Below are positions 1 to 6,310 of a stretch of DNA of 23,520 bases, in pieces. The notes under the pieces were generated by a model that was not told where the DNA came from, searched no databases, and saw only the letters and a list, made by a program, of their open reading frames with translations. The stretch is from Proteiniphilum sp. UBA4977 (GTDB lineage: Bacteria; Bacteroidota; Bacteroidia; Bacteroidales; Dysgonomonadaceae): positions 23,396-46,915 of the forward strand of contig DGZP01000041.1 in NCBI GenBank assembly GCA_002398565.1, in the 5' to 3' direction. Numbering within the stretch: the first letter of the stretch is position 1; each line of letters starts with the position of its first letter. The position numbers were made by a program, and so were the translations under genes.

Positions 1-315
1 AAGATAAAGAAATACAATTCGAGCAAGGTCGAGATTGAAATGGCCGCCTATTGTGCAGAGGTCATGGAGCGGCTCAACCTGACCAGAATCTATTGTTGTC
101 CGAAAGATCTCCTTGATGTCGTACGGAATGCAGGATTGAAGGCAGACCTTCCTCAAATCCGGAACATTCTAAAGGATAACTGGAAGCTTCGTTCGGATCA
201 TAACAGTGACTATACATTTTATAGTATCGGCCTTAGCGGGGAGATAAGTTCACTGGATAGAAAAGGACGGTATCTGGAGGTAGGGAAAAGCGTGATCGAT
301 AAAATCTTGTTGTAA
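1..315 (+). CDS. C-terminal part of an unidentified element protein (5' truncated)
   Basis: The reading frame is open from the first base, so the gene starts before the window; the first internal ATG is at position 40. About 104 residues remain, ending at a TAA at 313-315. The fragment is mixed alpha/beta-looking with no signal peptide or membrane segment. In Bacteroidetes mobilizable elements the gene before the toprim primase is often a VirE/DUF3987-type replication or helicase protein. This could be the tail of such a protein, but I see no diagnostic motif and that is inference from position only. Confidence 0.55.
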   Translation, partial: KIKKYNSSKVEIEMAAYCAEVMERLNLTRIYCCPKDLLDVVRNAGLKADLPQIRNILKDNWKLRSDHNSDYTFYSIGLSGEISSLDRKGRYLEVGKSVIDKILL

Positions 316-334
316 TGTTTTCCTTTCATCGTTA

Positions 335-475
335 ATTGATTAATAATCAATGAAAACAAAATGACAACAATAGCACAACAACCGTACCACAAAATAGGGA
401 TTGTCGGGAACAACCGGCAACGGAAATGATATTTGTTGTGGATATGTTGGTGTTGTAATTTATTGTGATACAATA
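335..475. promoter_or_regulatory. Palindrome-rich leader upstream of primase
   Basis: The 316-518 gap has no gene. It holds a perfect 17-bp palindrome (335-351, ATTGATTA-A-TAATCAAT), a stem-loop at 401-420 (TTGTCGG/CCGGCAA around a 6-base loop, one G-T pair), and an inverted repeat at 461-475 (TATTGT-GAT-ACAATA). It also has many CAACA/TTGTTG repeats. A weak -7-like box (GATATTTG, 428-435) lies between. It may be an operator/promoter or a replication start site for the element. None of the repeats is followed by a T-run, so termination is unlikely. Confidence 0.4.
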
Positions 476-518
476 GGTATTGATTAAAAAACAACAAAAC
501 AACAGAAAAAATAGAAAT

Positions 519-1457
519 ATGAATACGGACAATATAAAAAACATACAAATAAGGGATTACCTGAAAAGTCGAGGATTTAACCCCGCAAAGGAATATTCCG
601 GTTATGGAATGTACAGGAGCCCATTCAGGGATGAGAGTACACCGAGCCTCAAAGTCGATTATGCCAAAAATCTATGGTACGACTTCGGAAGCGATGAGGG
701 AGGGAGCATCATCGACCTGGTGATGAAGATGGACGGATACACTTTTAATGACGCCATCGAACATCTAAGGGAACAGCCGTTCATACCCGTGGAGGAACAA
801 CTATCCCTTTCCTTTCACCGGAATCCTGAAAGGAACAGCGGGATCACCCTGATGGAAGATAAACCGCTGGAACATCCCCGGCTGTTGGAGTACCTGCAAA
901 TCCGGAAGATCAATGCGGATATCGCACTGGAACAATGCAGGGAGATACACTACAGCGCAGCAGGAAACATCTACTATGCCATCGGCTTTGCCAACGATGC
1001 CGGAGGCTATGAACTACGCAACCCGGCATTCAAGGGATGCATCGCCCCCAAGGATATCACCCGTATCCGGCAGGAAAGCGGAAAGGAAAGCTGTTTCGTT
1101 TTCGAGGGATTTATGGACTACCTTTCCCTACTTACCATACGCAAGCAGCTCAATCCCGAATATCCAAGTTCGAACCGGCATGACAGTATCATTCTCAACT
1201 CGACGGCAAACCAGCAGAAAGCATTACCGCTATTAGCGGACTACCAACAGATACATTGTTTCTTTGACAATGACAAGGCAGGGATGACCGTTTTCAGGAA
1301 ACTGCAAAAGGAACTGGGTTGCCGTGTGCGGAATTCCTCGCACCATTATTCGGGGTACAAGGACTTGAATGAATACTTGTGCGCAGGGGCACATTTGAAA
1401 CACAGCCGATCCCCTAAGCAGCCAGTCCAAAAACCAAAAAGGGGATTAGGAATTTAA
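519..1457 (+). CDS. Toprim-domain DNA primase of a mobile element
   Basis: A 312-residue protein with the layout of a small DnaG-like primase. The N-terminal region (about residues 28-70) matches the CHC2 zinc-ribbon fold pattern (SPFRDESTPSL, then a FGSDEGGSIIDLV segment), but the zinc-binding cysteines are absent. The toprim core follows, with E196 in FVFEGFMD and D250/D252 in CFFDNDKAG, the metal-binding acidic residues. It likely makes primers for replication of the transferred single strand or of the excised circle. The start at 519 was chosen over an upstream ATG at 480 because the extra 13 residues are only a basic, Asn/Gln-rich stretch. It lies upstream of the putative oriT and the mob genes, the usual order in Bacteroides mobilizable elements. 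Confidence 0.85.
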   Translation: MNTDNIKNIQIRDYLKSRGFNPAKEYSGYGMYRSPFRDESTPSLKVDYAKNLWYDFGSDEGGSIIDLVMKMDGYTFNDAIEHLREQPFIPVEEQLSLSFHRNPERNSGITLMEDKPLEHPRLLEYLQIRKINADIALEQCREIHYSAAGNIYYAIGFANDAGGYELRNPAFKGCIAPKDITRIRQESGKESCFVFEGFMDYLSLLTIRKQLNPEYPSSNRHDSIILNSTANQQKALPLLADYQQIHCFFDNDKAGMTVFRKLQKELGCRVRNSSHHYSGYKDLNEYLCAGAHLKHSRSPKQPVQKPKRGLGI

Positions 1458-1488
1458 TGCGGCAAAAAATGGGATACCTTATGTTTCC

Positions 1489-1537
1489 GGGAGTAGCAAG
1501 TTTATGTTTTGGTAGTACCAAAACCCGCTTGCTCCCC
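1489..1537. other. Candidate oriT: nested inverted repeats
   Basis: In the 149-bp gap between primase and mobC lies a perfect 19-bp palindrome, GTTTTGGTA-G-TACCAAAAC (1506-1524). It is enclosed by imperfect outer arms (GGGAGTAGCAAG at 1489-1500 against CTTGCTCCC at 1528-1536, with a 2-base bulge). A nested hairpin directly upstream of mobC and relaxase is a typical oriT setting. There is no T-run after the stem, which argues against a rho-independent terminator. The nick site cannot be assigned from sequence alone. Confidence 0.5.
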
Positions 1538-1606
1538 GAAAAGGGAGAAGAAATCCCGATGGTCTGGAATGAAATCATAATGAAAAATGACATTGAAAAC
1601 TAAAGT

Positions 1607-1960
1607 ATGAACACGATAAAAAGGGGAGGGAGACCCGCCAAGAAACTGGGAGAGAAACGCAGGTACACCGTCAGCGTGAAACTCGACACGAGGGAGTATT
1701 TCTCGCTAAGGACAAAGGCAAACAGTGCGGGGATCAGCACGAGTGAATTTATCCGGCAGTCCATATCTGGGAGCATGATCCGTCCACGGATGACACCCGA
1801 AATGAACGACCATATCCGCAAACTGTCAGGGATGGGAAATAACCTGAACCAGATCGCGAGGAGAGCGAATGCCGAGGGGTACGCCAATGCAAGGGGAGAA
1901 TACCTCCGTCTGGCAGTCAAGATCGACGACCTGATAGAAGCTTTACGCAATGATGGCTAA
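1607..1960 (+). CDS. mobC: MobC-family relaxosome accessory protein
   Basis: A 117-residue basic protein. The N-terminus is rich in Lys/Arg/Gly, followed by a ribbon-helix-helix-like segment (YTVSVKLDTREYFSLRTKA, then AGISTSEFIRQSI). The C-terminal part has the MobC hallmark GMGNNLNQIARRAN (residues about 75-88). Such proteins bind near oriT and help the relaxase open the DNA. The reading frame overlaps the relaxase start by 11 bp, so the two are probably translationally coupled. The candidate oriT lies just upstream. Family assignment is firm; the exact subfamily (BmgB-like and so on) is not resolved. Confidence 0.88.
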   Translation: MNTIKRGGRPAKKLGEKRRYTVSVKLDTREYFSLRTKANSAGISTSEFIRQSISGSMIRPRMTPEMNDHIRKLSGMGNNLNQIARRANAEGYANARGEYLRLAVKIDDLIEALRNDG

Positions 1961-2867
1961 GATCACACAGGGAAGTTCTTTTAAAGGTGTGGTGAAATAC
2001 GTCATCGATGAAAGGAAAGATATGCAGATACTCGCAGCGGACGGGTTACGCCTGAAAAACCTGAATACCGTCATCGACGGCTTTGTAACGCAGGCAGGCA
2101 TGAACGGCAGGGTATCGAAACCGGTCGGACATATATCCCTCGATTTTTCAGCACAGGATAAGGACAAGATAACTAACCAAATGATGGTGAAGATCGCACA
2201 CGATTATATGCAGCGCATGGGAATCACCGGCACGCAATATATCATTGCCAGGCATTTCGACAAGGAACACCCGCACATCCATCTTGTCTTTAATCGGGTT
2301 GACAATAACGGCAAGACCATATCCGACAGTAACGACCGTTACCGGAGCGAGAAGATCTGCAAGGAATTGACGCACAAGTACGGATTATACTATTCCACGG
2401 GCAAGGAGAATGTGAAGCAACACCGCCTGCGTGAGCCGGACAAGACCAGATACGAGATATACGAAGCCCTTAAAACTTCCGTCCCGAGGTGCAGGGACTG
2501 GAAACAATTGATAAGAGAACTTGAAAGATCAGGAATCAGGACGGAATTCAAGACCAAAGGCAATACCACCACCGTGGAGGGAGTAAAATTCAGAAAGGGA
2601 GGGTACACGTTCAACGGCTCGAAAGTGGACAGGATGTTCAGTTACTCGAAAATCGACTACCAATTAAAACAGAACGTCCGACAGTCCATGCGGCAGGATC
2701 AGGCACAATCGATATCGGCAACGGTACACAACAGTACAGAATCCATAGTATCGGGATTGGGAGGACTGTTCGACATCCGGCCTGCAAGCGGGCATGATGA
2801 CGATCAGGCATACCTGTACCAGCAACCGAAAAAAAAGAAGAAACGCAGGTACGGCCGGCAGATGTAG
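1950..2867 (+). CDS. Relaxase (MobA/VirD2-like mobilization nuclease)
   Basis: A 305-residue HUH-type relaxase that should nick oriT, stay covalently bound to the 5' end through a tyrosine, and lead the strand into the recipient. Visible motifs are GHISLDFS (residues 60-67) and the three-histidine metal site HPHIHLVFNRV (H107, H109, H111), with H102 just before. Y17 in VVKYVIDE near the N-terminus is a candidate nucleophile. The C-terminus is basic (KKKKKRRYGRQM). A second ATG directly follows the first (1953) and either could be used. The gene overlaps mobC. The length is typical of short Bacteroides mobilization proteins that lack a fused helicase or primase domain. Confidence 0.92.
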   Translation: MMAKITQGSSFKGVVKYVIDERKDMQILAADGLRLKNLNTVIDGFVTQAGMNGRVSKPVGHISLDFSAQDKDKITNQMMVKIAHDYMQRMGITGTQYIIARHFDKEHPHIHLVFNRVDNNGKTISDSNDRYRSEKICKELTHKYGLYYSTGKENVKQHRLREPDKTRYEIYEALKTSVPRCRDWKQLIRELERSGIRTEFKTKGNTTTVEGVKFRKGGYTFNGSKVDRMFSYSKIDYQLKQNVRQSMRQDQAQSISATVHNSTESIVSGLGGLFDIRPASGHDDDQAYLYQQPKKKKKRRYGRQM

Positions 2868-2992
2868 TCTACATAATGCAGTCAATATCTCAATAAGTCA
2901 TGGCATCATGATCTCATTAAATAGTACTTCAATGCATAAATGCAAGGGTGCAATAAAATATCAAGGTAATAACACAATAACACATTAAAGAA

Positions 2993-3538
2993 ATGAAGAA
3001 TAAAGACGTAAACGAGATATACACGCTTTTCGAGGAAATCAGGGAGATTGTAAAGGCAGGGAACAGTAATAGCGCTCCCACCCAACCCGAAATACTCGGC
3101 TTGTCGGCCATCGACGAGTTATCCGGTAAACTGGATGAAGCCATCAGAGAAATCCGCAAACCGGTTAGGACTGAATACCACCATATTTTCAGTATCGCTT
3201 CCAGTAAGGTATTTTACGGGATGATCGGGTTATGTATCATGTGCCTAATTTTATTTTTCATCGTATTCTACCAGCAGAAAGAAATCACTACCTGCAAGGA
3301 CAACGATTTAAAGTACCGTTACGTCCAGATGCAGGGAGAAATCACCCCTGCAGGTGTAAACGATCTCGACAGTATTTTCGAGAACCGGAGGGATAGCGTG
3401 AGAATGATCCGTAAACTGGTGAAACAGCACGAAAAAGCAGTTATCGAAAAAACCAGAAGGTTGGAAAGGGCAAGGCTGAAAGAACTGGAAGCAGAGCAGT
3501 TGAGACAGGATGTGGAAAATTTCAAACACAAAAAATAA
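2993..3538 (+). CDS. Mobilization-associated membrane/coiled-coil protein
   Basis: A 181-residue protein without a recognised family. Residues about 1-60 are acidic and helical. A single strong transmembrane helix lies at about residues 69-90 (YGMIGLCIMCLILFFIVFY). The rest is charged, ending in a long predicted coiled coil rich in Lys, Glu and Arg from about residue 135. It lies 125 bp after the relaxase in the same direction, and the gap holds no gene. Similar small membrane proteins often end mob modules; it may anchor or present the relaxosome, or act in entry exclusion. That role is inferred from context only. Confidence 0.7.
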   Translation: MKNKDVNEIYTLFEEIREIVKAGNSNSAPTQPEILGLSAIDELSGKLDEAIREIRKPVRTEYHHIFSIASSKVFYGMIGLCIMCLILFFIVFYQQKEITTCKDNDLKYRYVQMQGEITPAGVNDLDSIFENRRDSVRMIRKLVKQHEKAVIEKTRRLERARLKELEAEQLRQDVENFKHKK

Positions 3539-3557
3539 ATTTCACAGCGATCAAAAA

Positions 3558-3603
3558 ACACACTTTTGTGTGTTGTGTACACTATTTTTCTTCACGACCT
3601 TTG
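3558..3603 (+). promoter_or_regulatory. Palindromic activator site plus -7 element for thiF-like gene
   Basis: A perfect 16-bp palindrome, ACACAC-TTTT-GTGTGT (3558-3573), lies with its centre 30.5 bp before a Bacteroides -7-like box GACCTTTG (3596-3603; 5 of 6 consensus positions). No TTTG at the normal -33 spacing exists, so the promoter probably depends on an activator. The start site would be near 3610, just before the ATG at 3622. Spacing is identical to the sites at 5246 and 6112. The regulator is inferred to be the LuxR-type protein at 4435-5193. Confidence 0.75.
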
Positions 3604-3621
3604 TTGCAAAAATAAGACAAT

Positions 3622-4380
3622 ATGGAAGAAAGATACAGTAGGAACCGAATTTATGTCCGCCCGGAAGAACAGCAACTCCTCAAGCATTTCCGCATCCTGC
3701 TGGGTGGTGCAGGTATCGGCAGTATTATAGCCGAGTGCGCATTGCGGTTCGGATTTGAAACCATTACCATCGTGGATGGCGACGTGGTGGAAGAATCAAA
3801 CCTCAACCGCCAGAATTACCGGATGCAGGATATAGGTAAACCCAAAGCCGAAGCTTTGAAAGAGCATTTATTGAGTATCAATCCAAATGCTGACATTACG
3901 GCAATAAATACATTCATCGATGCCGGCAATGTGGAAGAACTGGTTAAAGAACAAGATGTTGCCATAAACGCATTGGATTTCCAGTCGGATATCCCGTTTG
4001 TTTTTGATGAATGGTGCCAGAAGTATAATGTCCCGGTCATACACCCCTATAATCTCGGTTGGGGCGGATTGGCATTTGTGGTGGAGCCTACAGGCCCGCA
4101 ACTGAAAGACTTTACCGATAAATGGGAGAACTTTGAAGTACAGCTTATAGAGCGCATTGTGAATTACTTTAAACTCTGGGTACAACCCAAGCCGTGGATT
4201 GAAAAAATCATCACCCAATACAAAAATGAAAAAAGTATACTTCCGCCACCGCAACTTCCTATCGCTTCGTGGATAGCCGCCGGATTGTGCACCAACCTGT
4301 TGTTTTGCATTGCCACGGGGCAAAAGACAAAACGCTATCCAAAATTTTATCTGTCATCCATTATAGATGACAGGAATTAA
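3622..4380 (+). CDS. ThiF/MoeB/HesA-family E1-like adenylating enzyme
   Basis: A 252-residue stand-alone E1-like protein. The nucleotide-binding loop GGAGIGS (28-34), the acidic strand end with VDGDVV and NLNRQ (51-64, the Asn and Arg that bind ATP), the lysine motif GKPKAE (72-77) and ALDFQSD (117-123) are all present. The CxxC zinc ligands common in MoeB/ThiF are missing; C132 (DEWCQ) is a candidate reactive cysteine. The family activates a carboxylate, usually the C-terminus of a ubiquitin-like protein or, in MccB-type enzymes, of a peptide, as the acyl adenylate. No ubiquitin-like or sulfur-carrier gene is nearby. It shares its predicted control site with an acyltransferase gene, so a role in tailoring a small acylated product is plausible. 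It is convergent with the LuxR-type gene. Confidence 0.8.
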   Translation: MEERYSRNRIYVRPEEQQLLKHFRILLGGAGIGSIIAECALRFGFETITIVDGDVVEESNLNRQNYRMQDIGKPKAEALKEHLLSINPNADITAINTFIDAGNVEELVKEQDVAINALDFQSDIPFVFDEWCQKYNVPVIHPYNLGWGGLAFVVEPTGPQLKDFTDKWENFEVQLIERIVNYFKLWVQPKPWIEKIITQYKNEKSILPPPQLPIASWIAAGLCTNLLFCIATGQKTKRYPKFYLSSIIDDRN

Positions 4381-4434
4381 ACAGGGGAGACAAGTAAAGG
4401 TATTGTAAAGCTTCGAGCTCCACTTTGAATTATA

Positions 4435-5193
4435 CTATATCAGCCTGTGGTGAATGGCAAAACCAAGGGCTTCGGTTATGTTACCCACGTTTAATTTCTC
4501 AAACAGTAACCGTTTATACCCCTTGATGGTATCGACCGACTTATGGATCTGTTCAGAAATTTCGTTCATCGTGCAGCCTTGTGCGGATAACCGGAGCACC
4601 TCTTTTTCATAATCCTTCAGTTCTACACCCGCATATTTGACCCATTTTTTATTTTCCGGATGATACCTCCAGCGCGAATTACAACCCTGACGGGAAATCT
4701 CGATATTACCGGCTTTCGTCTGTGAGGAGAGGGATACCGAGCATAACGCCAACCATATCCTGCCGTCCCTTGTCAAATGTAGCGGTGTGATTTCATGGTG
4801 GACAAGCATAGCCTTGCCTGACGGTTGTTTCATATGGAAATCGTAACCAAGCGTATATTCCAGCCGGTTCACAGGCGGAACAGACTCCGAGAACAAAAAA
4901 CCTGCCCGGTTGATTTCCAGTAGAAGTGGCAGGTCTGCATCCGTCACACGTTCAAGATAAAAATCGTATCCCATATCCCTGATCTTTCCGGCAGGCATAC
5001 CACAAAGGAATAAAGGGTTTTCAGACACATACAGGAAGTTTTTCCTGAAATAGTCAATGACGTAAATACTTACATAAGTAGTTCGTGAGAACGCATCCAA
5101 AAACTGAATATACCTTTCCATGGGTGCATAGTCCTCATCAGGGACAAAAAGAATTTCATTCTCCTGAATGAAAAAATCCTCTTTTTTAGCCAT
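4435..5193 (-). CDS. LuxR-type transcriptional regulator with PAS-like sensor domain
   Basis: A 252-residue regulator. The C-terminal 62 residues are a clear LuxR/FixJ helix-turn-helix: LKDYEKEVLRLSAQG, then NEISEQIHKSVDTIKGYKRLL and FEKLNV, starting at about residue 191. Residues about 25-150 look like a PAS fold (FSRTTYVSIYVIDYFRKNFLYVSENP). It is not a receiver domain, as no phosphorylatable Asp block is seen. The start has a good Shine-Dalgarno (AAGGAG about 8 bases before ATG). It is divergent from the acyltransferase gene, with one copy of the shared palindrome between them. It is the best candidate to bind that palindrome and activate the acyltransferase, thiF-like and cargo promoters. 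The ligand is unknown; the PAS domain may sense the acylated product. Confidence 0.87.
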   Translation of the reverse strand: MAKKEDFFIQENEILFVPDEDYAPMERYIQFLDAFSRTTYVSIYVIDYFRKNFLYVSENPLFLCGMPAGKIRDMGYDFYLERVTDADLPLLLEINRAGFLFSESVPPVNRLEYTLGYDFHMKQPSGKAMLVHHEITPLHLTRDGRIWLALCSVSLSSQTKAGNIEISRQGCNSRWRYHPENKKWVKYAGVELKDYEKEVLRLSAQGCTMNEISEQIHKSVDTIKGYKRLLFEKLNVGNITEALGFAIHHRLI

Positions 5194-5245
5194 ACAACAC
5201 TCCTTTTAATAAAAACAGACGGATCTTACATCCGGAACTTAAGAA

Positions 5246-5291
5246 ACACACTTTTGTGTCATTCCCTTTTGCCCCGACAACTGTACTTTTG
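5246..5291 (+). promoter_or_regulatory. Palindromic activator site plus -7 element for acyltransferase gene
   Basis: ACACACTTTTGTGTCA (5246-5261, 14 of 16 matching the perfect palindrome) is centred 30.5 bp before a full -7 match, TACTTTTG (5284-5291). The start site is expected near 5298, leaving about a 26-base leader before the ATG at 5324. On the other strand, at the same 30.5-bp distance, lies a weak -7-like box TCCGTCTG (5223 to 5216, 4 of 6) facing the regulator gene. The site may therefore serve both directions. Confidence 0.75.
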
Positions 5292-5323
5292 TGTCCGTAA
5301 ATATAAAAAAATAAATCTAAATA

Positions 5324-5971
5324 ATGGATAAATTCATTACATTTTACGACAAATATACCATCTGGCAATTGTCGGAGGATAGTTTGCATGAACTTGCCGG
5401 ATTTGTGGTGCGGGAAAACTACAAGCATCATTCCAATAGCCGGCCCAATATTCATTTCGATGCAGAAGTCGAAGCAGTATATCGGGAAGAAGTGCGTTAT
5501 TTTAACCATTCACGGATATTTGTAGCAAAAAATAGTGAGAATAACATTATAGGAGCCATCCGCCTGATGCTGTGGGATGGGAGAGAAACACTGCCCATAC
5601 AGTCTTTATTCGGCATTCAATGCCTAAACGATATTTCACCCGATGATAGTTGTTCTGCAATTTGGCATATAGGACGATTGGCAGTCAATACCGATATCGG
5701 CCGTCATGGATTGTTACTGTTCAAATCGCTGTTGCTCTATGCCATGTACCCGATTTGCAACAGAAAGAAAGGGATTGTGTTTGCAGAATGTGATAGCAAA
5801 CTGCTGCGAACAATGAAACTAATGGGTATTCGGGTGCATAGCCTTGGCAATGGGATCGAATACCTCGGTTCGGAAACGATCCCCGTTTATTCCACATATG
5901 ATGACCTTGTCGGTTTTTTTCGTGAGAACCAATCTTTCTACGGTATCAATCAAGCCAGTGTAGTTGCTTGA
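5324..5971 (+). CDS. LuxI/FeeM-like GNAT acyltransferase (candidate signal synthase)
   Basis: A 215-residue protein with the strand/helix pattern of the autoinducer-synthase/N-acyl amino acid synthase branch of GNAT enzymes. Visible blocks are IFVAKNSENNIIGAIRLML (65-83, matching the LuxI 'GxxRL' strand), WHIGRLAVN (114-122, matching the ExxR strand with His115 in place of Glu), and GRHGLLLFKSLLLYA (126-140, acyl/CoA-binding helix). The family moves an acyl chain from acyl-ACP or acyl-CoA to an amine, giving acyl-homoserine lactones or N-acyl amino acids. The substrate here cannot be read from sequence. It is divergent from a LuxR-type gene and has the shared palindrome in its promoter. Ordinary GNAT acetyltransferase function is the main alternative. 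Confidence 0.72.
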   Translation: MDKFITFYDKYTIWQLSEDSLHELAGFVVRENYKHHSNSRPNIHFDAEVEAVYREEVRYFNHSRIFVAKNSENNIIGAIRLMLWDGRETLPIQSLFGIQCLNDISPDDSCSAIWHIGRLAVNTDIGRHGLLLFKSLLLYAMYPICNRKKGIVFAECDSKLLRTMKLMGIRVHSLGNGIEYLGSETIPVYSTYDDLVGFFRENQSFYGINQASVVA

Positions 5972-6073
5972 AATACAATTGTAAGGAACAACCAAGTGTC
6001 ATTACGACGGCTTTTTTGGATCAGAATTGAAAAATATTCCGTAAAACCAAATGTTTTTTGCCCAAAGGAAAAA

Positions 6074-6089
6074 ACACACAAAAGTGTGT
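6074..6089 (-). promoter_or_regulatory. Perfect palindrome copy in reverse orientation
   Basis: ACACAC-AAAA-GTGTGT is the exact reverse complement of the site at 3558. It is centred 38 bp upstream of the forward copy at 6112. No good -7 box lies at the 30.5-bp distance on the minus strand (TTTGGTTT there; AACATTTG is at 26.5 bp). It may be an auxiliary or repressing site, or stop read-through from the acyltransferase gene, which ends 103 bp before it. Confidence 0.6.
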
Positions 6090-6111
6090 ATTTCGATAGT
6101 GTATGCCAAAA

Positions 6112-6157
6112 ACACACTTTTGTGTATAGTAAATGGAAAAACAAGGGTATAATTTTG
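6112..6157 (+). promoter_or_regulatory. Palindromic activator site plus -7 element for cargo operon
   Basis: ACACACTTTTGTGTAT (6112-6127, 15 of 16) is centred 30.5 bp before the perfect -7 box TAATTTTG (6150-6157). The predicted start near 6164 gives an unusually long leader of about 147 bases before the lipoprotein ATG at 6311. The leader contains tiny reading frames, including an 11-codon one (6279-6314) whose TGA overlaps the lipoprotein ATG. This suggests translational control, or that the real target is a small RNA. The 5972-6310 gap holds nothing else recognisable. Confidence 0.7.
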
Positions 6158-6310
6158 CATCAGTAAAGCAAAAAAATGAATTAATCAACAGATTTTTATA
6201 GTGCGCAATATGGAAAGAAGGTTGTTAAGATAGTTCATTGACAAATATTTATTCATACCTTGAGTACTTGAATACAATATGTACTGTATGGGGACAAAAA
6301 AATTACAATT

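Noticed and set aside
3558..3573. ACACAC-TTTT-GTGTGT palindromes as terminators
   Set aside because: They are only 16 bp with 6-bp arms, lack a GC-rich stem and a following T-run, and sit at fixed distance upstream of -7 boxes.
3622..4380. Molybdopterin or thiamine biosynthesis MoeB/ThiF
   Set aside because: No MoaD/ThiS partner or other pathway gene is near, the zinc CxxC pairs are missing, and the gene sits in mobile-element cargo.
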